DNA of 12,433 nt from Gammaproteobacteria bacterium UBA2168 (GCA_002327525.1 DCWG01000138.1:1-12433), one strand, 5' to 3'. Counted from the first letter of the stretch, positions 1 through 6,826 are shown. Notes: generated from the sequence alone by a model not told the origin. Made by a program: numbers and translations.

Positions 1-124
1 CTTTTCCCAGTAACGCTTACCGGCCGTGTGCATTCTGGTAGAGATGGAATGTGCCTTATCTGCGTCCCCGGCTTCTATCGCCTGCAGTATACGATTGGAA
101 TTTCGTGCGTTCGCCTTGCGATTT
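1..124 (-). pseudogene. C-terminal fragment of a second GntR/FCD regulator (truncated copy)
   Basis: Reading the minus strand gives about 40 residues (RKANARNSNRILQ through GKRYWEK) that match residues 198-237 of the intact GntR regulator at 3688-4446 with only three changes (V to A, K to N, L to I). The DNA matches 3736-3859 at 118 of 124 positions. Similarity stops abruptly at 124, so the DNA-binding half and most of the effector domain are missing on this side. The fragment continues off the left edge. It is best read as the remnant of a duplicated regulator gene. A diverged paralogue joined here by rearrangement is the alternative. Confidence 0.8.
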
Positions 125-151
125 ACTTCGAATTGATTGATAACTATGATA

Positions 152-990
152 CTAGAACAAGTAAGCGGGGACTTCCATTGTGAGATTTTGCGGAGTTTCG
201 CGCGGGCGTGTGTTCCTGGCTGGTAGAAAACTATCCGGGGTCATTGCGCACGAACATGCTGCTACAAGGTAATGGCTCCACTCCCGCACCAACTCCGTTG
301 AAGGTGGCGCCGACAAGGTGCAACTCACTTGTGCCTCGCTCGTGCCGCCCAACAGATTGAACTGATGAGCTTCCTCCAACAATGCTTCTCTGGGGTCATC
401 CAGCGCTGCATCACCAGCAAGCTTCACCGATTGGATTGCTGTTATTGGAAATGACGCAATGCGAGTTGAATCGTCCATTTCATCGGCAGGTACTGCGTGA
501 TTGATCAGGCCGTACGTTTGAGCAAGCTCCGCTGCAAAATACTCACATGCAAGTGTTACCTCCAATGCCCGTGCACGACCGACGAGATGAGGCCGGCGAG
601 CCGAGCCACTGCCACTCGGCAGGATGCCGATGGCAACCTCAGGCTGGCTGAGTGTCGTTCGATCGATGGCTGCAAACCGCATATTGAGTGACCAGAGAAA
701 TTCGCTACCCCACCGCGAGCAATTCCGGCAATCTTGCCGATCGTCGCCATTGGCAGCGCTCTAAGCCGCTCCAATGCTGCAGCATAGTAGTTGAGTTCTG
801 TTGGCCGCTCAGTGATGTCGCTGGGCAGCTATCGAATCAATTCGACGTCCGCGTGCGCGATGAAGAAATCAGGGTCGGCACTTTGAAAGACAGCCACGTG
901 GATTGTCGTATTCGACTCGAGCTCGGCGCATGGGACACAGAAGAGTTTCTCTTCGAGCTGCTCGACGCCTTATCAAGGATGGACCGATAT
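152..990 (-). pseudogene. Degenerate enoyl-CoA hydratase/isomerase (crotonase)
   Basis: Minus-strand fragments together spell a recognisable crotonase. The oxyanion region reads VFQSADPDFFIAHADVELI (891-835) and is followed by an in-frame TAG at 829-831. LPSDITERPTELNYY and ALPMATIGKIAGIARGG come next, then a one-base deletion in the C run at 708-711. Restoring that base joins RGG to GSEFLWSLNMRFAAID, followed by SQPEVAIGILPSGSGS, GRARALEVTL and YGLINHAVPADEMD. Similarity fades after SEAQ near 329, although the frame stays open to 152. Upstream, VEQLEEKL (966-943), and in another frame NIGPSLIR near 970-990, look like remains of the N-terminal part, so a further shift is likely. The N-terminus is lost against the transposase remnant. 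It would have been a CoA-ester hydratase/isomerase of beta-oxidation type and is now inactive. Confidence 0.85.
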
Positions 991-993
991 TCA

Positions 994-1239
994 CTAAACG
1001 CGATTGATGATGCCATCCCAGCCACAGTGGGTTGAAACCCTCAATCGATAGTTTTCAAAATTCCTAAAGTCGTAAGCTCTTCGAGTCATCATCTCCATCT
1101 TGGTATGGAAGCCCTCTGTGATCCCATTGCTCCTGCTAAAACGCCACATGGCAATGATGGGTTCGAGCCATGAAGTGAGTGTTTTGACAAGCGTGTGGAG
1201 TGGGCTGGCATGCAGTTGCTCGATCAACCACAGGAACGT
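994..1239 (-). mobile_element. ISL3-family transposase, C-terminal remnant
   Basis: The minus frame encodes FLWLIEQLHASPLHTLVKTL, then EPIIAMWRFSRSNGITEGFH, TKMEMMTRRAYDFRNFENY and RLRVSTHCGWDGIINRV, ending at TAG (994-996). The W-R-F, SNGITEGFHxKM, RRAYxFxNFENYRLRV block is the conserved C-terminal part of ISL3-type (IS204/IS1001-like) DDE transposases and carries the last catalytic Glu (in TEGF). Only about 80 of some 400 residues remain, with no inverted repeats that I can identify, so the element is dead. Its 5' side is joined to a serine hydrolase fragment and its 3' side abuts the broken crotonase, which points to insertion followed by deletion. Confidence 0.85.
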
Positions 1240-1246
1240 TCGTGCA

Positions 1247-1366
1247 GGTAGAGTTGGAGGTGACGGCACAGGATGCGCCCAGGTCCTTACCGCTCGCGAG
1301 GCTATTGCTGAATGTTTCTTTGACGAGGCTGAAACGCTCGTCACAGCGGCCGTTCATTTCTCCCAT
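1247..1366 (-). pseudogene. Serine hydrolase (beta-lactamase/EstB family), N-terminal fragment
   Basis: An ATG at 1366 has an ideal AAGGAG (complement of 1373-1378) six bases upstream. It is followed by CDERFSLVKETFSNSLASG and KDLGASCAVTSN, which fits the N-terminus of beta-lactamase-fold esterases (class C / EstB-like, typically ~380-430 aa: an RFxxVxxxFxxNxxxGxDLGASxAV start). After about 40 codons the family pattern stops and the ISL3 transposase sequence starts in another frame. The SxxK nucleophile motif is therefore absent and the product inactive. It lies 72 bases downstream of the MBL hydrolase gene in the same direction and was probably the next gene of that operon. The family call rests on a short stretch. 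Confidence 0.65.
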
Positions 1367-1438
1367 AAGTTACTCCTTCAGCGGCGTAAAACTTCAATTT
1401 GTGTCGTCCCGAACGGTGCCCAGCTTAGCCCGGATCTA

Positions 1439-2290
1439 TCAGACGTCGAACCTCCAGAACTCGCCATCCCGTACAATATGGCCAGCGGTAGGGGAGGCGA
1501 AATGGGTGCCCAGTACTAACGTTTCATCACCGTATTGGTGCATGAATGCATGGCGTGTGCGTTCTGCTGTTTCACCATCCACATCAGCAATGTCTTTCCA
1601 TCCCGGATGCGCGAACTGCAGCGGGTGATGAAACAGATCACCGGTAATGATGGCCTGCTCGCCGCGGGATCGGATCAGAACGCTGACATGCCCGGGCGTG
1701 TGACCTGGCGTGGGCACGAGGCAGACTTCATCGGTTAGCCGGTGGTCGGTCTCCACGAACTGCACCAGGTCTGACTCGACGATAGGCAGGATGGAATCGG
1801 CCTTGGCCTGCTTGCCGAAAGGATCGTCCTCGTGTTCCCAGAATGCCCATTCCTCACGGCCAATCAGGTATTTGGCTTTAGGAAACGTGGGCACCCAGCG
1901 GTCGTTTTCCAGAATGGTGTTCCAGCCCACGTGATCTACGTGCAAGTGGGTGCACAGCACCATGTCCACCGCCGCTCTTGCGGCCCCCCGCTCGGATAGC
2001 CGCTCGAGAAAATCCGAGTTTCGTTTGTTCCAGTTTGGCGCATCCCGCTCCTTGTTGTTGCCAATACAGGTATCCACGACGATGGTGGCGTCTCCCGACC
2101 GGATGACGAACGTGTGTACGGAGACTGTCATCGTCTGCCCGTCGGCCTGCAGGAAATGGGGTATCAACCAGCCGTGATGCTGTGTCAACTCGTCGGGCGA
2201 GCCTTCAGGAAACAGAAACACGGTCGGCATGTCCATCAGCAGATCCACCACTCTGTGAATCTCGACGTCCCCTATTTTCCATGACTCCAT
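1439..2290 (-). CDS. Metallo-beta-lactamase-fold hydrolase
   Basis: A 283-residue cytoplasmic MBL-superfamily hydrolase. The zinc site is complete: HLHVDH (H115, H117, D119, H120), PTPGHTPGH (H197), GDLFH (D218) and GTHF (H263). Spacing and length resemble the lactonase / organophosphate-hydrolase-like branch (AHL lactonase, methyl parathion hydrolase relatives) rather than antibiotic lactamases, and there is no signal peptide. The ATG at 2290 is preceded by GGAG about ten bases upstream. It lies 54 bases downstream of the P450 gene on the same strand, so co-transcription is likely. In this context an ester or lactone produced by oxygenase chemistry is a plausible substrate, but that is inference. 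Thioester hydrolysis is another option. Confidence 0.9.
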   Translation of the reverse strand: MESWKIGDVEIHRVVDLLMDMPTVFLFPEGSPDELTQHHGWLIPHFLQADGQTMTVSVHTFVIRSGDATIVVDTCIGNNKERDAPNWNKRNSDFLERLSERGAARAAVDMVLCTHLHVDHVGWNTILENDRWVPTFPKAKYLIGREEWAFWEHEDDPFGKQAKADSILPIVESDLVQFVETDHRLTDEVCLVPTPGHTPGHVSVLIRSRGEQAIITGDLFHHPLQFAHPGWKDIADVDGETAERTRHAFMHQYGDETLVLGTHFASPTAGHIVRDGEFWRFDV

Positions 2291-2344
2291 GCGTTTCTAT
2301 CTCCAGTTTAGAGGCGAATGAGGCAGGCGGCTGCGGAGTTGGGC

Positions 2345-3607
2345 TTACAGCGGGTGCAGACGCACGGGCACGTTCTTGATGCCGCGAATGAAGTTATTGG
2401 ACAGGCGCTCGACATCACCCACGACTTCCACGGTGTGGAAGCGCTTCATGATCTCTTCCCACAATACGCGCAGCTGCATCTCGGCCAGGCGATTGCCCAT
2501 GCAGCGGTGTACGCCGAAACCGAAAGAGACATGGCCCCGTGCGTTAGGGCGGTCGATAATCAGCTTGTCCGGGTTCTCGAACACCGACTCGTCGCGATTG
2601 CCGGACAGGTACCACATCACCACCTTGTCGCCTTCTCGGATCTTCTGTCCACCGAGCTCGTAGTCCTGCAAAGCCGTTCGGCGCATGTGGATCACGGGCG
2701 TCTGCCAGCGGATGAACTCAGCCACCATGTTTGGAATGAGCCCGGGATTGGCTCGCAACTTTTCGTACTGGTCCGGATACTGGTTGAGCGCCAGCACGCC
2801 GCCGCTGATGCTGTTGCGGGTTGTGTCGTTGCCTCCCACGATCAGCAGAATGATGTTGCCGAGAAACAGCTCCGGATCCTCGTTCATGTTCTCGGTCTCG
2901 GGGTTGTTCTGCAACATGGAGATGAGATCAAAGGAGGGCGGCTGGGCTGCCTTTGACGCCCACAGCTGATAGAACGCAGCGGCGCAACTCATGAGCTCGT
3001 CGTAGCGCTCTTTCATGTCGATGCTGTCATCACCGGTGACCTCGGGCACGGCGGTGGCTATGTCCGACCAGTGCACCAGCTTGCGGCGTTCCTCGTAGGG
3101 GAAGTCGAACAGCGTGGCTAGCATTCTGGCGGTCAGCTCGATAGAGACTTCCTGTACCCAGTTGAAGGTCTCCCCTATCGGCAGATTCTCCAGTATGTCG
3201 ATGACGCGTTCGCGAATCATCGGCTCCAGCTGTGCCAGGTTCTTGGGCGCTACCGTGGGTGCGACCGCCATTCTCTGCGGCATGTGCTCCGGTTCGTCCA
3301 TCGAGATAAAGTTTTTGCCCTGTATCTGCCCTTCCACGGGCACGAAGTCAACGATGGAGATGCCGCCCTTCTCCGATGAAAAGACGGTGTTGTTGGAATC
3401 CACCTCTTTGATCAGGTCGTGACTGGTGACTGACCAGAACGGTCCGTTCGCGCTGTCGGTGAGGTAGTGTACAGGCGCTTCATTGCGCAGCCGTGCAAAA
3501 CACGGGCGCCAGGTGTCGTTTTCAAAGAGCTCTGGTCGGCTGACATCGAGCTGTTCGAGCGGAATGCTGTTTACGTCAGTGGTGTCGATGGATTCGGCAT
3601 CCGACAT
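2345..3607 (-). CDS. Cytochrome P450, CYP153-like
   Basis: A soluble 420-residue bacterial class I P450. From the chosen ATG (3607; AGGAG five bases upstream), the I-helix oxygen-activation motif is GGNDTT (258-263) and the K-helix ExxR is E297-R300. The haem loop is FGFGVHRCMG with Cys369 as ligand. The N-terminal DVxxIPLEQLDVSxPELFxNDTW, the IRWQTPVIHMRRTA block, KVVMWYLSGNRDE and GNRLAEMQLRVLWEEIMKRF are hallmarks of CYP153. That family hydroxylates terminal C-H bonds of alkanes and related alicyclic or terpenoid molecules. The frame could be extended 15 codons to a TTG at 3652, but the ATG has the ribosome site. It sits between the regulator and the MBL hydrolase. The ferredoxin and reductase it needs are not in this window. 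Confidence 0.92.
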   Translation of the reverse strand: MSDAESIDTTDVNSIPLEQLDVSRPELFENDTWRPCFARLRNEAPVHYLTDSANGPFWSVTSHDLIKEVDSNNTVFSSEKGGISIVDFVPVEGQIQGKNFISMDEPEHMPQRMAVAPTVAPKNLAQLEPMIRERVIDILENLPIGETFNWVQEVSIELTARMLATLFDFPYEERRKLVHWSDIATAVPEVTGDDSIDMKERYDELMSCAAAFYQLWASKAAQPPSFDLISMLQNNPETENMNEDPELFLGNIILLIVGGNDTTRNSISGGVLALNQYPDQYEKLRANPGLIPNMVAEFIRWQTPVIHMRRTALQDYELGGQKIREGDKVVMWYLSGNRDESVFENPDKLIIDRPNARGHVSFGFGVHRCMGNRLAEMQLRVLWEEIMKRFHTVEVVGDVERLSNNFIRGIKNVPVRLHPL

Positions 3608-3622
3608 GAGTTCTCCTGGCAG

Positions 3623-3658
3623 TAGTTTTAGTGCTTGATGGGTTAGAGTCAAAAACTA
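3623..3658. promoter_or_regulatory. Inverted repeat upstream of the P450 ribosome site
   Basis: The arms TAGTTTT (3623-3629) and AAAACTA (3652-3658) are exact complements separated by 22 bases. They lie in the 80-base gap between the GntR stop and the P450 start, just upstream of its Shine-Dalgarno. It may be an operator or mRNA structure, but 7-base arms can also arise by chance. Confidence 0.25.
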
Positions 3659-3687
3659 GGGTACTGGTTTGGGAGCAGTGGTCAACT

Positions 3688-4446
3688 TCATTTGGCGACC
3701 CAGGAAACCGGTGTATCCAGCAGATGCGGCGCGTGCTTTTCCCAGTAACGCTTACCGGCTGTGTGCATTCTGGTAGAGATAGAATGTGCCTTATCTGCGT
3801 CCCCGGCTTCTATCGCCTGCAGGAGACGTTTGGAATTTCGTACGTTCGCCTTGCGATTTTCCAGGTCGTATTCGACACCCGAACTGTCCGACATGCGGTG
3901 AAGGGCGTTCACGAAAAAACCGAGCACGAGATTTTTCGACGCTGCGGCGACTGTTTCGTAAAACAGCCGGGCCTCGCGGGTAGTTTCGCTGGAATCTTCA
4001 GTAGCTGCCTGTAAGCGTTGCACGCATTGATGCAACGCGGCAATGTCCTGGTGTGAGGCGTTTTGCGCTGCCTCAGCGACCAGCACGGGGTATATGGATA
4101 TCCTCGCGTCCAGCACGGACTCCACGGTTGCGTTGGCGAACTGCAGCTGCAGCGAAATGGCACTCGTTAAATGATCGATGTCGGGGATACTGACAACGGG
4201 CCCGCCGCCGGGGCCGGCCTTGATGCGCAGGGCACCCTGCAATTCGAGGAAGCGCAACGCTTCCCTGATTGTTGCCCGGGCGACACCGAACTTCTGGATC
4301 ATGATGTGCTCAGGGTCCAGCTTGGCGCCCGGACGCAGCCCCTGAGTCTGGATTTCGCTGACGATCTGCCGGGCTACACGAGTTGCGGCTCGTTCGGGGG
4401 GAAATGCTGCTTCCGCCATGGGTTTCTGGTCACTCTGTTGGTTCAT
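3688..4446 (-). CDS. GntR-family transcriptional regulator, FCD (FadR) subfamily
   Basis: A 252-residue regulator from the ATG at 4446. A winged helix-turn-helix occupies about residues 17-84 (RVARQIVSEI, LRPGAKL, FGVARATIREALRFLELQGAL, GPGGGPVV). An all-helical FCD effector domain spans about 95-235. FCD regulators usually repress neighbouring catabolic genes until an organic acid or acyl-CoA binds. Where the family normally has DxxFH, this protein has ARLFY (159-163), and a later metal-ligand His also appears replaced (RNSKRLL), so the usual metal site looks degraded. The start is uncertain: the frame is open to a GTG at 4530 and ATGs at 4446 and 4419, none with a good ribosome site. It is divergent from the LLM gene and upstream of the P450, so autoregulation and control of both sides are plausible. 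Confidence 0.88.
   Translation of the reverse strand: MNQQSDQKPMAEAAFPPERAATRVARQIVSEIQTQGLRPGAKLDPEHIMIQKFGVARATIREALRFLELQGALRIKAGPGGGPVVSIPDIDHLTSAISLQLQFANATVESVLDARISIYPVLVAEAAQNASHQDIAALHQCVQRLQAATEDSSETTREARLFYETVAAASKNLVLGFFVNALHRMSDSSGVEYDLENRKANVRNSKRLLQAIEAGDADKAHSISTRMHTAGKRYWEKHAPHLLDTPVSWVAK
3736..3859. repeat. Direct repeat partner of 1-124 (within the GntR gene)
   Basis: This segment of the intact GntR gene is 95% identical (6 mismatches in 124) to positions 1-124, in the same orientation. The repeat begins at or before the window's left edge, so its true length is unknown. Two same-orientation copies about 3.7 kb apart could recombine and delete the P450, MBL and pseudogene block between them. 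Confidence 0.85.
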
Positions 4447-4457
4447 CTGTTGGTTCA
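4434..4457. repeat. Tandem 12-bp duplication at the regulator's N-terminus
   Basis: TCTGTTGGTTCA occurs twice back to back and encodes NQQ-M-NQQ on the minus strand. It sits on the most likely start codon (4444-4446) and keeps the reading frame. It looks like a slippage duplication. Confidence 0.8.
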
Positions 4458-4721
4458 AGGGGCTGTTCGGTTCGCGGGCTGCGTGTCGCCTTACCGAGCG
4501 GCATAATTGGGACAATAGATTATTTGACACGCGAAATACACCATGCGGATGGTTATCGCTTTACGGCTTTAGTTGACGTCTGCCTCAATCCGTTTACATG
4601 GATAGTCCACGTAACTAGTATTAGAGATAAAGAACACAACGTGAATCGAGCCCGGTGCGCTGGCGAAAGTTTCTGGCCCGACGACGGCCGGGAGAGTCGA
4701 TAAAGGCAAACGGAGTGAATG
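4447..4721. other. Divergent control region between regulator and LLM gene
   Basis: No gene is supported on either strand here, although the regulator frame remains open up to 4530. The stretch holds the candidate promoter and palindrome at 4593-4621, a weak TTGA-N8-TCAA dyad at 4573-4588, and the GGAG ribosome site (4712-4715) of the LLM gene. The promoter for the minus-strand regulator must also lie here, but I could not pick a convincing one. Confidence 0.6.
4593..4621 (+). promoter_or_regulatory. Predicted sigma-70 promoter with palindromic spacer (candidate GntR operator)
   Basis: A -35-like TTTACA (4593-4598) and a -10-like TAGTAT (4616-4621) are separated by exactly 17 bases. The spacer coincides with an imperfect palindrome, TTACATGG-N5-CCACGTAA (4594-4614; 7 of 8 arm pairs match). 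A palindrome between the promoter hexamers, next to a divergent GntR gene, is what a repressor operator would look like. It would drive the LLM-to-SDR run starting at 4722, leaving a leader of about 90 bases. Assignment is by inspection only. Confidence 0.5.
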
Positions 4722-5765
4722 ATGAAGCTTGGATTGAGCATAGGGTATTCCGGCGGCGAGATGCGGTTGCCGGTCGAGAAGGTTCAGTTGGCAGAGGGGC
4801 TCGGCTACGACAGCGTTTGGACGGCGGAAGCCTACGGCTCCGATGCGATGTCGCCGCTAGCTTACCTGGCCGCTAAAACCGAACGAATCAAACTCGGTAC
4901 GAGCGTAATTCAATTGGCTGGCCGGACGCCGGCGAACGCTGCCATGACAATCGCTACCATCGATGCGCTGGCAGGTGGCGGCCGCGTGATTTGTGGCATT
5001 GGCGTGTCCGGGCCGCAGATTGTCGAAGGCTGGTACGGGCAACCCTGGGGTCGGCCGTATTACCGGATCAAGGACTACGTCACGATTATGAAGAAGATCC
5101 TTGCCCGGGAGGAACCGGTGGTGCATGAGGGCAAAGAGTTTTCCTTGCCATTCACGGGCGAGGGAGCTTTGGGAGTTGGTAAACCTCTGAAGTCTATTTT
5201 GCACATGAATCCCGACATTCCGATCTGGTTGGGCACGGGCATGGAGTCGACGGTCAGGCTGACAGCAGAGATTGCTGATGGCTGGTTGCCACTGGGTTTG
5301 GTGCCGGAAACGTACGAAATCTACCAACCTTGGATAGAGGAAGGCTTGGCGAAAGCAGGCAAGGACCGGAGTCAGTTTGACGCCCAAGGCGGCGGTGCGG
5401 TCATCGTAACCGACGATGTGCAATCGGCATTGAATCGTTTGAAGCCGAACATCGCTTTGTACGTTGGGGGAATGGGTCACAAGAACAAGAACTTCCACAA
5501 GGAAATGATGATTCGCCGTGGCTACGGCGAAGCAGCCGACCGCATACAGGAACTGTATCTGGCCAAGCACAAACGTGAAGCGATCGAAGCCGTGCCGGAT
5601 GAGTTCGTTGACCAGGGCGCGCTGATTGGTGATCGAGCTCGGATTCAGAAGCGTTTTCGAGATTGGGAAGACAGTGGCATCACCGGGTTTACGGTCAGTG
5701 GTAACGAAGAGGCGCTGCGTCTGATGGCAGAGCTTGCGAGACTCAACGTTGATCCAGCGAGCTAA
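4722..5765 (+). CDS. LLM-class (luciferase-like) oxidoreductase, F420-type branch
   Basis: A 347-residue TIM-barrel flavin or F420 enzyme of the bacterial-luciferase-like superfamily. Visible motifs are MKLGLSIGYSG at the first strand, GYDSVWTAEAYGSDA (28-42), KTERIKLGTSVIQ (52-64), IDALAGGGRVICGIGVSG (80-97) and VEGWYGQPW (101-109). The GxSxPQxVEGWxGxxWxxP block is characteristic of proteins annotated as F420-dependent. FMN use is equally possible if the host makes no F420. Two ATGs overlap at 4719 and 4722. The second is preferred because GGAG at 4712-4715 is six bases from it and only three from the first. It is the first gene of the plus-strand run, 23 bases before the crotonase. The reaction is unknown: hydride transfer to a ketone or alkene, or monooxygenation. 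Confidence 0.88.
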   Translation: MKLGLSIGYSGGEMRLPVEKVQLAEGLGYDSVWTAEAYGSDAMSPLAYLAAKTERIKLGTSVIQLAGRTPANAAMTIATIDALAGGGRVICGIGVSGPQIVEGWYGQPWGRPYYRIKDYVTIMKKILAREEPVVHEGKEFSLPFTGEGALGVGKPLKSILHMNPDIPIWLGTGMESTVRLTAEIADGWLPLGLVPETYEIYQPWIEEGLAKAGKDRSQFDAQGGGAVIVTDDVQSALNRLKPNIALYVGGMGHKNKNFHKEMMIRRGYGEAADRIQELYLAKHKREAIEAVPDEFVDQGALIGDRARIQKRFRDWEDSGITGFTVSGNEEALRLMAELARLNVDPAS

Positions 5766-5788
5766 GGCTGTTTAGGGAGGTAAAAAAA

Positions 5789-6790
5789 ATGAGTACACCA
5801 GAAGGCGACAAACAAAGTTCTGAACGGGAAGAACCGCCAAGAATGGTGAAATGGTCGCCGCCCTATCGCCGCGAAAATGTTGAGATGCCGGAGTTCGATC
5901 TCATCGAAATCGAACGGGACGCACCCATTGGCCGTATTGTTCTTAACTCTCCGGAAAAGCGAAATCCTTTGGGATACGAGCGTCTGTTGCAGATTGAGAT
6001 GGCGGCCAAATTGCTCGAACTCGATGACGACATACGCGTCATCATCATCAAAGGTCAGGGGTCGAGTTTTTGTGCTGGATACGACATAACGCCGGTCAAG
6101 AAAGGCGAACGGCAACGTAACATGCCGTCGGGTGGGTACATCAATCCGAAACGGGATCGCCTGTGGCAGTCCTATGACCTGGAGCATGCACGGGTCTACA
6201 TGACCCTTTTTGATCTGCAAAAGCCGGTGATTGCCCAGATACAGGGTGCGTGTCTGGCGGGCGGGTCAGAATTGGCTGGTTTCTGCGATCTCAGGATCGT
6301 TGCGGATGATGCCAAGATCGGCTGGCCGGTTGGACGCAATTGGTCGCCCGGGAACCTGCAGTACATCCCCTGGCTGGTGGGGATGACCAAGGCGAAGTAC
6401 TACATGTTTACCTCGGAGCCCATGAGTGGTCTCGAAGCTGTGCAGTGCCAGTGGGCTTCCGAATCGGTACCGGAGGAAAAACTCGAGGCGCGTACAGAAG
6501 AGCTTGCCCAACTCATCGCGCTGACCCCGACCGATCTGATCATGATGACCAAGCGCAGCATCAACCGCCAATTTGAGGTGATGGGTTTCAAAACGGGCAT
6601 TGCCGCGAGTGTTGATCTACTCGCGTTGTCCAGCTTTCGCGATCAGGGCCTGTACACGCCGCGATCCAAGGACGGCGAAGGGGGTGATGAATTCATGCGC
6701 CGTTCAGAACGAGACGGTTTGAAAGCGGCGCTCAAGTGGCGCGAAGAAACTTTCGGCAACAGCTACCGCGAATCTGACTCGGATGACTGA
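5789..6790 (+). CDS. Divergent enoyl-CoA hydratase/isomerase-family protein
   Basis: A 333-residue crotonase-fold enzyme, longer than the usual ~260, with a polar N-terminal extension of about 35 residues and a charged C-terminal tail. AGGGAGGT at 5774-5781, seven bases before the ATG, fixes the start. Oxyanion-hole segments are SSFCAGYDI (92-100) and GACLAGGSELAGFCD (153-167), keeping Glu161, the equivalent of Glu144 in rat hydratase. The second catalytic position, normally within QPE, reads IGWPVGRNW (178-185), so the Glu164 equivalent is Val181. Syn-hydration normally uses both glutamates, so isomerase, hydrolase, C-C lyase or dehalogenase chemistry should be considered. Neighbouring CaiB and ligase genes support a CoA-ester substrate. 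Confidence 0.88.
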   Translation: MSTPEGDKQSSEREEPPRMVKWSPPYRRENVEMPEFDLIEIERDAPIGRIVLNSPEKRNPLGYERLLQIEMAAKLLELDDDIRVIIIKGQGSSFCAGYDITPVKKGERQRNMPSGGYINPKRDRLWQSYDLEHARVYMTLFDLQKPVIAQIQGACLAGGSELAGFCDLRIVADDAKIGWPVGRNWSPGNLQYIPWLVGMTKAKYYMFTSEPMSGLEAVQCQWASESVPEEKLEARTEELAQLIALTPTDLIMMTKRSINRQFEVMGFKTGIAASVDLLALSSFRDQGLYTPRSKDGEGGDEFMRRSERDGLKAALKWREETFGNSYRESDSDD

Positions 6791-6826
6791 TCGTTAAACA
6801 TGACACAAGACGGATAGGAGCCATTT

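Noticed and set aside
688..1035. Plus-strand 115-codon open frame across the left pseudogene region
   Set aside because: It is the complement of the decayed crotonase, whose conserved motifs are on the minus strand.
2318..2956. Long plus-strand open frame opposite the P450 gene
   Set aside because: It mirrors the P450 coding frame, has no recognisable domain and no ribosome site; the minus-strand P450 has all family motifs.
4540..4551. 12-base match ACCATGCGGATG shared with 11402-11413
   Set aside because: A few exact 12-base matches are expected by chance in 12 kb; the flanks do not match.
4857..5570. 237-codon minus-strand frame opposite the LLM gene
   Set aside because: It is antisense to a well-supported gene, with low-complexity His/Arg-rich composition typical of a shadow frame.
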